Shown piece by piece: positions 1 to 12,400 of a stretch of DNA of 64,000 nucleotides (position 1 is the first letter of the stretch; each line of letters begins with the position of its first letter). The DNA comes from Trema orientale. Its lineage: Eukaryota > Streptophyta > Magnoliopsida > Rosales > Cannabaceae. The stretch is taken from the NCBI GenBank assembly GCA_002914845.1, contig JXTC01000001.1, positions 3,435,355 to 3,499,354 on the forward strand. Reading direction: 5' to 3'. The position numbers were made by a program, and so were the translations under genes. The notes beneath the pieces are model-generated. The model saw nothing but the letters and a program-made list of their open reading frames with translations. It did no database searches and was not told the DNA's origin.

Positions 1-1821
1 TTGAATCTTTTAGCTCGAACTCTTGTAACCGGTCCAATTGGAACTTGAATTGAATCCGCATTCCATGTTTTCATGCATGCCATGTTCTCATCATTGAGCG
101 TGAGCCAAGCGACCTGCCTAGCCGATGAGGCAACTAACTCGAATGGACCACCTGAAAGGGGGGAAAAATAGAAGGGGTGAGCTCGAAAGCCAAGTAGAGA
201 AACTGTTACCTCATTTTAAAAATTTTTTAGTGATGAAAAGCCCCTTCATGGTTAGTTTAATCCAAAATAACTTTACAAATCCATATATGCATATATTCAT
301 AAAAATATCCACAACCGATAGTCTATATGCATATACATATATATAGATGTACGGAAAACGTAATGTCTCAAAACCAATCAGTCCACAAACACATGACACA
401 AATCCACCTATACTCATGAGTTCACAACTTCTCATCAATGGAAACTAGGGTGTTGGCACTACGTGTGCCATACAGCCTGCCTGACACCTAGCCCATATCC
501 GGAAGGGACACTCGTGTCTCGCCTACCAAACTTAGAGGGGCAACCACATTGCCTAGATGCCTGCCAAATGGGGAGATAATAAGAAGAAATACCCCGCGCG
601 AGTTCACGGACTCTGCACCGTCGGTGGGGCCACAACGCCACACTGTAAAAATCCCATGACGCTAATCGGGACTCATGTGTGATCCTGTGACACATATACT
701 CTGAACTGATGTGTAAAAGTAGCCACGTAGTAATATAAGTTCAAATGATACTTTAGTTTTTAATAAAACGGTTAATTAAGTTTTATAACGGCCCTATTTT
801 AACATATTCAAAAATAACCTGCATTCAGAAAAGTCCCAGAGCAATCTAGTATATATAATACAATTCAATTCCATCACATATATCCAAAACAGTTCAAAAA
901 TCATGTTCGTCATTATGTGTTGCAGAAAGTAAGTTTTAATAAAAAATGATGTAAAATAGAGGTAATGGAATCCCTACCTCACTAGAATAGCGATGCCACG
1001 CTATTGGATCCTCAAGGTGCCAATTAGACGATCGGTCAGAGGATCGGAAACTAATTCCACGCCCTCAATCGCTCACTTGAGAAAAATCAACTTCTCAACG
1101 AAACTTCGAATCAACAAACAGACCTCTTCGTTGAATTCCTAACGTCCAAAATAGCTAAGTTAGACATATAACTCGACCAATTCGGGTCCTGGGCCAATAC
1201 CGGACCGGTGACACACAAAACTAGACAAAATCTAAGCCATTAGATATTGATTTTCGTGTCCGTCGACAAAAATAGTCAATATATATATCAAACTTCTCCA
1301 TTTTCCGAGTACATTCCAAAAATGACAACAAAAATGAAATCTAACGGTTGGATCGAAAACTAAAATTCGAAACTCAAAATACCCTAAAATGGTAACTTTC
1401 AATCTGGGCAAAATGGGATCGTGAAATATATACCTTTACGATCCTTGCGACGATACGAATCCAACGAGCCCAGTTTGAGGTCAAATGGTGGCCGGAATCT
1501 TCGCCGGTGACGAAAACTCCAAAACGGCCAAAAATGGCGTCTCACGCCGATGGAAGGCTCGGCAGTGGCTGGGGATGGCCGGCGCGGGCAGCAGGCGGTG
1601 TGGGGGAGCTTCACCTGTGGCCGTGGCGGCTCCGGCACTCCTCCGCCTCCTTTCGGCCGAGAACGAGTGAGAGTTTGCAGAGAGAGTGAGAGTGAGTCGG
1701 GGGAGAGGGAAGAGAGAGAGAGGGGCATGCGTATATATATATATATATTTAATATGTTTCCTTTTTTTTTTTAAATAAGGTCAAATGACCATTATACCCT
1801 TAAAAAAATTGGGTTATTACA
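1..1821 (-). repeat. 3' LTR of the LARD-like element, partial in window
   Basis: Positions from about 99 to 1821 match 6139-7895 of the other LTR nearly throughout. Positions 1-98 do not match the corresponding part of the other LTR. The LTR should extend about 0.5 kb further left, so this may be a sequence variant, an insertion or the edge of another repeat. Confidence 0.75.
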
Positions 1822-4800
1822 TTCTCCCCTCCTTATAAGAATTTCGTCCCAAAATTCAAGTATAAGTCGAGAGTATGCACAAGATTGTAAGAAATAGTCA
1901 CTGAAAATGTAGTGAACACGTGACTATAAAATTTAAGAGTAGTAAACCGAACGCGAGTTAATGAAAATGTGTGAAACAGATACCCTTCACTTGGCATTAA
2001 AAATCCCGCCATCATACTAATCCGCCCAATGGTATAGGATAAGGATGCGCCCAAAGAGATACAGAACCATAAGGTGGCTCAACTATTGGTATAAGAAACA
2101 ACAACCTTAAGTACGTGAGTAATAAAAAAAATAACGATGATAACCCTAGCTAGAAACCAAAAACACATAACTCCGAACACTGATTGTAAGGCACCAAACT
2201 AGAACATCAGACTAAATGTCAGATATAAAAATACCGTCCCCCTGATCATACTAGATCAATAATCTCCTGGGACATACCCATGTGTCTGTAACTAGTTCCT
2301 AGTCCTAGACAATCTCCGAGTCAGTGACTCTAATAGGAGTCTCCTTCAAGAACAGAACATGATCGAATAGAGTTCAAGACGAAGAACAAGAATCCTTGTG
2401 TTCCACCACGCAAGATAAACGGTTTTTAAGATCAAAGGTGTCAAGGAGAGTTCAACGGTTCATAACCATTTTCATCCTCCGACTAGAGCGAGGAATAATA
2501 CCAAACACAAACTACTTCTAGTCAAATGCAACACTAGAACACCCAAACTGTAAATCGCCAACGCAAAATATTAGTGCAAACTATAATCTCAAATGCAAGC
2601 ATCCAAACATGGAAATCTCAAAAGCATTTCAAACCTTTTATCCAGTGTAAAACTCCTTAAAGAAAACCAAAACGAAAGCTGACCTAAAGACTCTACAAGT
2701 CCTTGATGTAAAGAAAACTCTATGGACACAATCCAATGTCCTGGAATATGCACATAACAACTGAAATCGACACTTAATGCCCCAGAAACAAGGTTCTAAC
2801 AGGATAGGCTGTCTAGTACCATCCTCAAATGACGTCTGTCTCCTATGCAACCTTATTTCAATTTTTAATAAAAATAATTTTCAAAATATTTTTGAAAATA
2901 TTGAATATAAAAAGTGTTGGGGCCTAGGAATACTATACTAGTTCATAATATGACTCCTCCCTAGCCAAGGGTAAACCAAACCTGAACTTCGAGTATCCCG
3001 TTACAATATAGAAGTAGAGCCCAATGACTCTTAAGGTAAAGCCCATGAGTAATCTCACTCCAATTACCATTAACCATATAACAATAACTATGTTATATAT
3101 AATTTAAATAAAATATGAGATTTAGATTCAATTCAACATTAACATTTAGAAAAAGTATCATCCCTTGAATATATTATAAAAATCTCTAGTAGTCACAAGC
3201 ATTAACTTAAAGATGAGTCATACATGATGATCATTTAGTAAAGCAAATATGGAACACATGAAAAAGACACTAGTTTATTCCCCATAATTAACAAAATGGA
3301 TATTTATTTCGCAATCTACACTTACTTAGTAACATGATAAACGAGGTCATACTTAAATATCCATGATCGATTTTTCTTTCAAAACTAATAAAATATTTGG
3401 GCCTCAATCCAAATCATAACTAAACACAATATGATGTTTTTATAGAATTCCAAAATATCCTCCATAGTAACCAAACAAGTTTCTCAAAAAGTTTGAAAGT
3501 TCACACTTTTTTTTTTAACATATATAAGGGAAAATAGGGTAGTTTAGAAAATATTAAAGTGTGAAACATTATTAAATACTTTCTCAAAGTAGGTAAAACA
3601 AGTGTCAATCCTCACTTGACTTTTCAAAATAAATATTGATAGTTAATGGAGATTTATACCAGGCATAATAAACTAATTAACATATACATGGACTCTATAA
3701 ATTAGAAAGCTACAACTAAACCATCAAGAAGGAAATCACACACTAATATGCACTATTCAAAGCCTATCAAATGTAAAACCAAGGCATATATCTCATTGCC
3801 TTTTACCGCTTTGAAAATCTAGATGTCATTCTCCTCCCAGCTCTTCTCAACACTAGGGAGACTGGTCAAAACCAATCATACAATGCCCAAAACCTAACTA
3901 AAACAAGTCTTGCATAATATAATGCAACTTGTTCACAACGTGGGAAATCAAGTCAACATGAATTTTTATACTAAACAATCCAACAAATACCAAGGGACAA
4001 TGTATAAACCAACAAGGTAAACCACATCAAAGTAAGCTTAGAAGAAACACGTAATTTGAACCGCCAAACGTGCTAGGCATAAGTGAGAAGTTTCACAGAA
4101 TTTAAACCAAAATTCCCAATTCAAATATTTTCACGCAATAAGGATTTCTATAATGCAAGCAGTCATACTAATTTCTATTCTCTAAGTAATACGTTCTAGA
4201 GAAAGTTACACGTATAAATCTTCAAACACACTCATGAAGCCAAAAATTTTCCCCCAAAATCATTTTCAATCCACAACAAAGTTTACCGAGTTGTCGAACT
4301 TGTGAATATTTCTATTCAAAACTTTTCTTAAGTAATTTAAATCCATTTGTTTTTCAAGTAAACTTGTGAATCAATTTACAAAAGCATTTATTTGATCTCA
4401 AATCAAGTATTAAGTAGGGATTTAAAAATTCTTAGTAATCTACTAAGTCCAAAATTTAAAATGGAACTTGAAAAGTTTGATTTATGAATATACATTTATA
4501 GAAATAAACTACTTTGGTCTAAAGGTATTTCAAATCAACATTTCTAAGTGTAAAACAAAATCTCACTAGTATACAATTAGATTTGTGGCTTTGCAAAGTC
4601 TAATCTCAAAGTAGCACATTAATTAAAAATATTGTCTCCTTTAAAAAAGTGTACCACTTTTATCCAACCAATGCTCAAGTTTAAAATGTTCATGATCTCT
4701 TTGAAAACAAACTTATCACTTTGGTGAAGTACAAAGGTCTATATCATTTAAAATCTTAATTGTCAACTTGAAATTTTCAAAAGTTCCAAAATTCAAATAA

Positions 4801-5612
4801 CTCTGTTTTTTAAATCCAACCAAACTCTCAACAAAAAAGAATTCTCATTCAAAGAACCACAATAACAAAACTTGATGGAACTAGAGATATCCAACTATTA
4901 TTGTTAAACAATATTTCAAATTGCCAAACTAATCACTTAATCAAATAGCATGCCATGTAAAAGTATCACCAATACTGACATTACAATATATGACCAAGTC
5001 ACGATGTATTCAAATCAAATGTTCACGGAGATATTAATCCCAAGAAAAAAAAATCTCAATTTCATAAACATCAATAGGGCCAAGCTATATTAGTTAAAAT
5101 GCAAACACCAAACTAATGCATCACAAGCAGAATTCCTCAAGTAAAAATAACCACAATCAAATGCTGTAACCAAATGGAATAACCAAAACCCGAGGGACAA
5201 CACATAGATAATCCACAAGAAAAGTTAAAACACAACAACTAAGATGCAAGATACCAGATATCAGATAGCTACCTTAGAACCTACGAGGTTCATGTAAACT
5301 ACAATCTGAATGGACGACAGAGTACAAGAACGAACGTCCATTCGAACCGAGGGATTAATTAAGAGTAGAATTCAATAGTCTCGCGTCAACCCGACACTTC
5401 CGTGACTAAAATTTTTGGGAAACCACCCTCCCAAAGACACCAGAATTTCACTTTGGAGAAGTTTAAGAAATGACTTGGAAGGAATAGGAGCAAAAACAAC
5501 TTATCTAGCCAACTCCTAAGTGATGTAAGAGGTATCTGTCAAAACCATTTCCAAAACATTTTTAAACACTAAAACTTTACACAGGTTCGATCCCAGACGG
5601 ATCTAAAGCCGT

Positions 5613-5625
5613 GCTCTGATACCAA
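5613..5625 (-). other. Primer-binding site (tRNA-iMet type)
   Basis: The minus strand reads TTGGTATCAGAGC, complementary to the 3' end of plant initiator methionine tRNA. It starts three bases after the LTR end. It sets the element's orientation and defines which LTR is the 5' one. Confidence 0.85.
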
Positions 5626-5628
5626 GTC

Positions 5629-7895
5629 TGTCACGACCCAAAATCCAAGGCCGTGACTTTTGGTAAATTTGAGTGTAAATTAATAGAAATAAGGAATTTT
5701 ATAAAATTCGGAGAAAACCAAGTACTTGGATATTTCATTTTAGTCCTTGAATCATTAGAAATTCTATATAAAAGGGAACCCATCTTTAATTTAATTTATT
5801 AAGAAAGATATGCCAATTAAAATTCAATAAAACATAATTAATTTATACAAAAACTTGGTTTGATAAAAACTTTAACGTTAATGAAAATGAAGTCCGCAAA
5901 CCTTAAGTCGGAAAGTCCAAAAACTGATTTACAAAGTTAATCAAGATTCTAAGTATTCAAATCTTTAAAAAAAATTCTCCTTGAGAACCAAAGGGTCTCA
6001 TTTATACACCAAGTCCTCAAATAGTAGAAAATACGTCCTCATACATTCACTAAGTAGGAACAACAAACTTGGCTAAATAATTGGACACAGAGTAAGAGTG
6101 AGACAAAGAAAGGTACCAACCCAAGAGGAATAAGACCTCGAACGTGAGCCAAGCGACCTACCTAGCCGACGAGGCAACTAACTCGAATGGACCACCTGAA
6201 AGGGGGGAAAAATAGAAGGGGTGAACTGGAAAGCCAAGTAGAGAAACTGTTACCTCATTTTAAAACTTTTTTAGCGATGGAAAGCCCCTTCATGGTTAGT
6301 TTAATCCGAAATAACTTTACAAATCCATATGTGCATATATTCATAAAAATATCCACAACCGATAGTCCATATGCATATACATATATATAGATGTACAGAA
6401 AACATAATGTCTCAAAACCAATCAATCCACAAACACATGACACAAATCTACCTATACCCATGAGTTCACAACCTCTCATCAATGGAAACTAGGGTATTGG
6501 TACTATGTGTGCCATACAGCCTGCCTGACACCTAGCCCATAACCGGAGGGGACACTCGTGTGTCGCCTACCAAACCTGGAGGGGCAACCGCATTGCCTAT
6601 GCCTGTCAAATGGTGAGATAATCAGAAAAAATACCCCGCACGATTTCACGGACTCTGCACCGTCGGTGGGGCTGCAGCGCCACACTGTAAAAATCCCATG
6701 ATGCTAACCGGGACTCATGTGTGATCCTGTGACACGTGTACTCTGAACTGATGTGTAAAAGTAGCCACGCAGTAATATAAGTTCAAATGATGCTCTGGTT
6801 TTTAATAAAACGGTTAATTAAATTTTATAGAAAAATGGGCAACATAACGGCCCTCCTTTAACATATCCAAAAATAACCTGTACTCAGAAAAGTCCCAGAG
6901 CAATCTAGTATATATAATACAATTCAATTCCATAACATATATCCAAAATAGTTCGAAATCATGTTCGTCATCATGTGTTGCAGAAAGTAAGTTTTAATCA
7001 AAAATGATGTAAAACAGAGGTAACGAAATCCCTACCTCACTAGAATAGCGATGCCACGCTATTGGATCCTCAAGGTGCCGATTAGACGATTGCTCAGAGG
7101 GTCGGAAACCAATTCCACGCCCTCGATCGCTCACTTGAGAAAAACCAACTTCTCAACGAAGCTTTGAATCAACAAACAGACCTCTTCGTTGAATTCCTAA
7201 TGTCCAAAATAGCTAAGTTAGATTATAACTCGACCAATTCGGGTCCGAGCCAACACTGGACCGGTGACAGACAAAACTGACAAAATCTAAGCCGTTAGAT
7301 ATTGATTTTCGTGCCAGTCAACAAAAATAGTCAATATATATATCAGACTTCTCCATTTTCTGAGTACATTCCAAAAATGACAACAAAAACGAAATCCAAC
7401 GGTTGGATCGAAAACTAAAATTCGAAACTCAAAATACCCTAAAATGGCAACTTTCAATCTGGGCAAAATGGGATCGTGAAATATATACCTTTACGATCCT
7501 TGCGACGATACGAATCTAACGTGCCCAGTTTGAGGTCAAATGGTGGCCGGAATCTTCGCCGGTGACAAAAACTCCAAAACGGCCAAAAACGGCGTCTCAC
7601 GCCAATGGAAGGCTCGGCGGTGGCTGGGGATGGCCGGCGCGGGCAGCAGGCAGTGTGGGGGAGCTCCGTCGGCAGTCTGGCAGGCCGGACGGTAGCTGTG
7701 GCGGCTCCGGCACTCCTCCGCCTCCTTTCGGCCGAGAACGAGTAAGAGTTTGCAGAGAGAGTAAGAGTGAGTCGGGGGAGAGGGAAGTGAGAGAAAGGGG
7801 CATGCGTATATATATATATATATATAATCTGTTTCTTTTTTTTTTAAAATAAGGTCAAATGACCATTATACCTTTAAAAAAATTGGGTTATTACA
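5629..7895 (-). repeat. 5' LTR of the LARD-like element
   Basis: This complete LTR of 2,267 bp has TG...CA ends on the minus strand. It contains a GC-richer stretch (about 7540-7760) and an AT microsatellite (about 7806-7826), both shared with the other LTR. The sequence after its outer end is CTAAA (7896-7900), the presumed target duplication; its partner is off the window. Short reading frames inside it have no known domain and are not genes. Confidence 0.85.
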
Positions 7896-9429
7896 CTAAA
7901 TGTACTCAACTAATAATAAAATGATCCTATATTTGGGATAGTACTAAATTTAACACCAAGAGGAGTTTGATATCATTCTAACCCACACAAATATTATGAA
8001 AGCACTGTTTGTGTAAAGAAATGAGATATGTGTGTATTTACAGTGTGTAAGAGGACGTGAGCTACATTCTTCTTCTTCTTATAAATAGAAACTTTTCAGA
8101 TCTTTTGTCCTTAATTAATTACGCCTTAATTTACCGAAAATTAATTCCTTCGGATATATTGTTCTCTGGAAGTAATTGTGATCGTACGTTTTATTTTTGT
8201 GATACTTTTTGCACCTTGAATTAAGGGGGTTCATTAATAATTAATGATGCACTGATTTGAGAGCTTGATCTTGAGCTCATCGATCGAGAGCTGAAAGGGG
8301 TTCAACTCGACTTCATCAATTGGGAAACCTGGTGCCAATATTGTGGATATATATACATATATATATATATATGCAGCTCCATCGGAAGACTTAAGATTAG
8401 ATACAAAGAATTTAATTAGAATAGAGTTCTAGGGTTAGATGTATATATGACCTTAATTTTGAATACATCTTCTTTAATATTATAACGGATTGATCTTGAT
8501 TGTCATTTGTTTGTTTCATTATTTTCTGGTTATTAGCAGAGTAAACTGATCTCATTTCAATCATCTGGTAAAATTATTAACATCAATCCAACATCAATTG
8601 TAAATTTGATGTCTCTACTTGCGTTACTCAAAAATGTATTTTATTTTCCTTAAAAGGAGAACAAAAAAATTGATTTATATGGTTTTAATTTTTTAATTTT
8701 AGTTAATTTTTGTTTATATAGTTGAGAGCAATCATATTATGGGCACCGATATATATGTGCTAAACAATACACAATAATAGAATTTTAGGGCATCCACCGC
8801 ATAATTTACATGTTGGCCGGGTTCCATACCTCGTGTAATTAGTATTTTTCCTTAATATGACATGTAACTAAAACATCTCACATTTTAGTCATATATAACA
8901 AATTATGTTGGAGTCAACATATCGAGAAGTGTTTACTCCTCGCATCTAGAAATTGATTGTTAATTACTACAATCAATTATTTGATTAATTAATTACCATA
9001 GGTGCTATATTAGTCTCAATTATTTTTATAACATCAGTTCTCATTAACCCATCAACTAAAATTGCGAAAACTTTCTTAGATTGATGAAAAGGGAAAAAAT
9101 GTGCAAGTCAATGGACCTCATCGGAAAACAAAAGTTAATGGACACATTGATCATAAAGGAGAATTAATATTAGGAGCCAAAGCCATTTACTCATCGGATC
9201 CGCTTGGTAGCTTGTACCATATAGATGATCATTCCCTGCAGAATAGAGAATAAATGATAACTTAAGCTATGATCACCCAAAAAATAAAATTAAAGATAAT
9301 CGAATTATATCAGATTAAGTGTTCAAATTAAATCCGCAACATTTTCATGAGAGTAAGTACATCCTTTAAGAAAGTTTATTGTAAAGATAATTGCTAGAAT
9401 CAATTACCATGTAGTAACAAATTAGTTAG
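7896..9429. other. Intergenic / 3' flank of the exon-rich gene
   Basis: AT-rich sequence with a TA microsatellite (about 8346-8372) and no coding potential on either strand. The right-hand part, just past the stop codon at 9430, probably includes the 3' UTR of the minus-strand gene. A short alternative last exon could lie near 9190-9239, but nothing compels it. Confidence 0.5.
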
Positions 9430-12400
9430 CTAGGTAGAAGAAAAGAACCGAAGATGTGGGTCAACAGCTAGGCCCATCCCTTCAAATGATGGGTCATAAA
9501 CGGCGTTGTTTATTTTCCTGAAATAAACCATTTAATTAGTTAATTGGTAATAATTAATATGGATCAATGGCTATAATAAATTAGTGAATAATAACATATG
9601 ACTTGAAAATAGCTAGCTTTATAGAAACCTTGAGTCAGTACTAGGCCGACTGGAAACATTAGAGTTGGCGGCTTCATTATTTTCTTGAGGCTGAGTACTC
9701 CCAAATTTGATCACTTCTTGAGTAACACTACTTTCTTTTCTAACTACTACTTCCCTCTATGACATATAATCAAAAAATCTATATGTATTAGTAAAATACG
9801 AGTTAATTTTTACAATAATAAATGCTTCTATAACAATGCAAACTTATTTGAAATAATTATTAGTACTACTGGCTAGCTAGAACTTCTCAATTAGCTTTCA
9901 TTTCATGAAACTATATAGTATCTATTATTGGGAAACTGAACAAATATAGTATACCTTAAAGCGCTTAGATGACATGGATGTCGATGATTCTCCAACGTCT
10001 TGTCGTTTTGTAGCACGGGTGCGACCACGTCTTCCCAATATTGTTCCTTGCTGGAAATGATGTTTTTTGAGAAATGTATGCAGTTATAAATTCATATATA
10101 TTAACATGGTGCTATGTATATGAACTGAAAAAGATGAAAGGAGGGAAAATAACATAATCAAACCTAGCATTTCACTTCTTCGCAATTATTCTAGGAAAAG
10201 ACAAATTAACCTTTAAATAATTTGGATTTGTTCTTTTTCCCAAATTTTTCCTTGATTCATGAAATTGATCAAAATTAGTGAGCGAAAACTGAAATTTCTT
10301 CTCTATAAACTGAAGAAACTTAATGAAACAAATATAAACACAATAAACTAACCAAATTACATCAAGTATATATTGCTTATTTAAGTAGCCAAACTACATT
10401 ATATGATGACATGATTTATCTTTATTTGTCATAATTTATAATGTTTATATATGTTTGGTTGGGTTTTTCGGTATTTATATATGGAGGATAAATTTGTATG
10501 TTACTAAGTAATTTTAACGAAGTTGTCATATTTTAGTTGTTCAAAGTACAAGATTTTTTTTTTTTTTTTGGCAAAAAAGTGAAAATCCTAAGTTAATTGC
10601 ATAATTTTTCAAAAGAATTAAAGAGTCTTACATTAAAAATCTTGGGTACATGCTAGTTTACTAATTTTCTTAAAATGTGAAATTAATCTGATAAGAGATA
10701 AATAGGATTTTTTTTTCTTCCTTATTGACGGAATTGATTTTGTATTTCTCTAAATAACATACCTCTTTTGTAGGTGATGATCTGTTTTTCTGGTTAGTAA
10801 TTGCCAGTCGAGCGCTCTGGATCCCACCTTCTCGCTGACAATTACGATCATATCCATATATATAATACATAGTTGTTATAAACTAAGAACGAATTAAGAG
10901 CTAATTGATTATAAGTTGATTATCGTGAAAATAAATAAGAATTAACTATTACTTGTTCAGTTTGAATATGAGTACTATCCGCATAGTTTGCGCCATACAC
11001 ATCTCCAGTACCATTTTCCACTAGACGTTTCTCATTCTGTGATCTGCAAAATTGGAAGTCTAAATAAGAGCATGACATGACATAAAGCAACAAAAGTAAT
11101 ATCTATATGTATATATATATAATTACTTGCTAATATTTTTACACATGCTTCGAAATTAATTGTTAGAAAATAAACCATTTATTTGAAATGGTAGTTCGGA
11201 CTTAAATGGGCTTGCGAGCTCATGTGTACAGTAAAATCCAAATTAAAGTTGTAATTCCATTTTCATTAGCCAATTTGGAGCATGAATTAGAATAAGACCT
11301 GTTTTGTGTAAGTACAAGGTCTTGCATAATCTTGTTGTACTCTATGAGTAGATTAATTTGGTATATCGTATGTCCAAATTAGAGCTTGAGTGAATGAGAA
11401 ATTAATATTCAAAATATGCTTGTTAGGATTGGAAAATAGAGGAAGAAAATTAGTAAAAGCTTGTTCCACATTGGTTAGGAAGCTCTTAAACTTATGCTTC
11501 ATATAGAGTTGCATTTTTGAGGGTGTAACTATATATAACCAAGATGCTCTCTCAAGCGCGCAGACAAGGATACAAATCATCTAGGCTTGGGGCCTGATTT
11601 GTAAGGGCTCAGTGTGCCTATACCTGCTGAAATGGATGCCGGCCCAAAATCTTAGACTCTTGCTAAGTTGATCTTTTGCTACGGCGAGATAATTTTTCTC
11701 TATTTCCAATATAATTCTTGCTTACTTCTTGAGCGTTTTTCTTTTTGTAACTGAAACGTGGTATTAAAGAGCTTGACTATTTTTAGAAAACTGTCACTTT
11801 GATTGGGGAAAAAAAAAACATTCAGGAAGATTGGTTAGTGAGTAACAGCCAAATTATTAGCGTTATGGAGCATTCAAGTTGAGTTTTGTAACCTCTCATT
11901 TTGCCCACTATATAAACAAACCATCACTTCCTCATTTCTGCATACGAAAGCTTTTAGCTTCTCTATCCATTCTCTCATTCTCTCCCTAGCAACTTAATTT
12001 TCTTTGAGTGTTTTAGTAATTAGTTTCTAGTTATAGTCTTTTTTGATATTCTAGTTCTAGAAATCCTTGAGTGAAAAGAGTTCTATAAGTTTTCAGTTCA
12101 TAGAGTGGAAGTATTAGTGCTTCATTTGCTACTCTTCATCGTTATATCCTGGGAAATTGGTACTTGCAAAATCCTCAAGCATTCTACCAGAGGGAGCGAA
12201 TCAGTTTTAAGGACGTTGTGTATTATATAGGCCTCGATTGTCAACGTAGTTACTGTTTTGTAGGAAACTTTGGTTTTTGTGGACGAATTAAGTTTCATAC
12301 TAAGTATATTGGAGCAAACTTTTAGTAACTTTAGATTTGTTTAAAGTTTGTTATAAATACTTGTTGCATTTGTTTGACATTATATATTGCATGTTATTAT

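Larger units (their letters stand above)
1..7895 (-). mobile_element. LARD-like long-LTR retrotransposon (Ty3/gypsy-type ends), left edge cut
   Basis: Two long direct repeats (from about 99 to 1821, and from about 6139 to 7895) flank a 3.8-kb interior. Read on the minus strand, each repeat begins TGTAATAACCC, and the 5629-7895 copy ends GGGTCGTGACA. A tRNA-iMet-type primer site follows it (TTGGTATCAGAGC, complement of 5613-5625), and a purine tract lies just before the other copy (complement of 1822-1835). These are standard LTR-element signals and fix the orientation as minus. The interior (1836-5612) shows no gag, protease, reverse transcriptase or integrase segment in any frame, so it resembles a large retrotransposon derivative (LARD) that would depend on a partner element. 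The LTR copies match closely by eye, which suggests a fairly recent insertion. The far target-site flank lies outside the window. Confidence 0.85.

Noticed and set aside
125-695. Short frames inside the LTR, repeated at 6187-6685
   Set aside because: They recur because the LTR recurs, have no known domain and overlap on both strands.
1399-1728. Proline/serine-rich minus-strand frame in the LTR (also 7597-7803)
   Set aside because: Length and composition come from the GC-rich LTR leader; the two copies do not preserve the same protein.
2638-2850. Possible gag or pol remnant in the LARD interior
   Set aside because: No retroelement motif is visible in the translated segment.
5583-5593. GGTTCGATCCC as a tRNA gene B box
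   Set aside because: There is no tRNA cloverleaf; it lies beside the element's primer-binding site.
9190-9239. Extra terminal exon of the exon-rich gene ending in TGA
   Set aside because: The preceding exon already ends in an in-frame TAG at 9430 and shows no donor before it.
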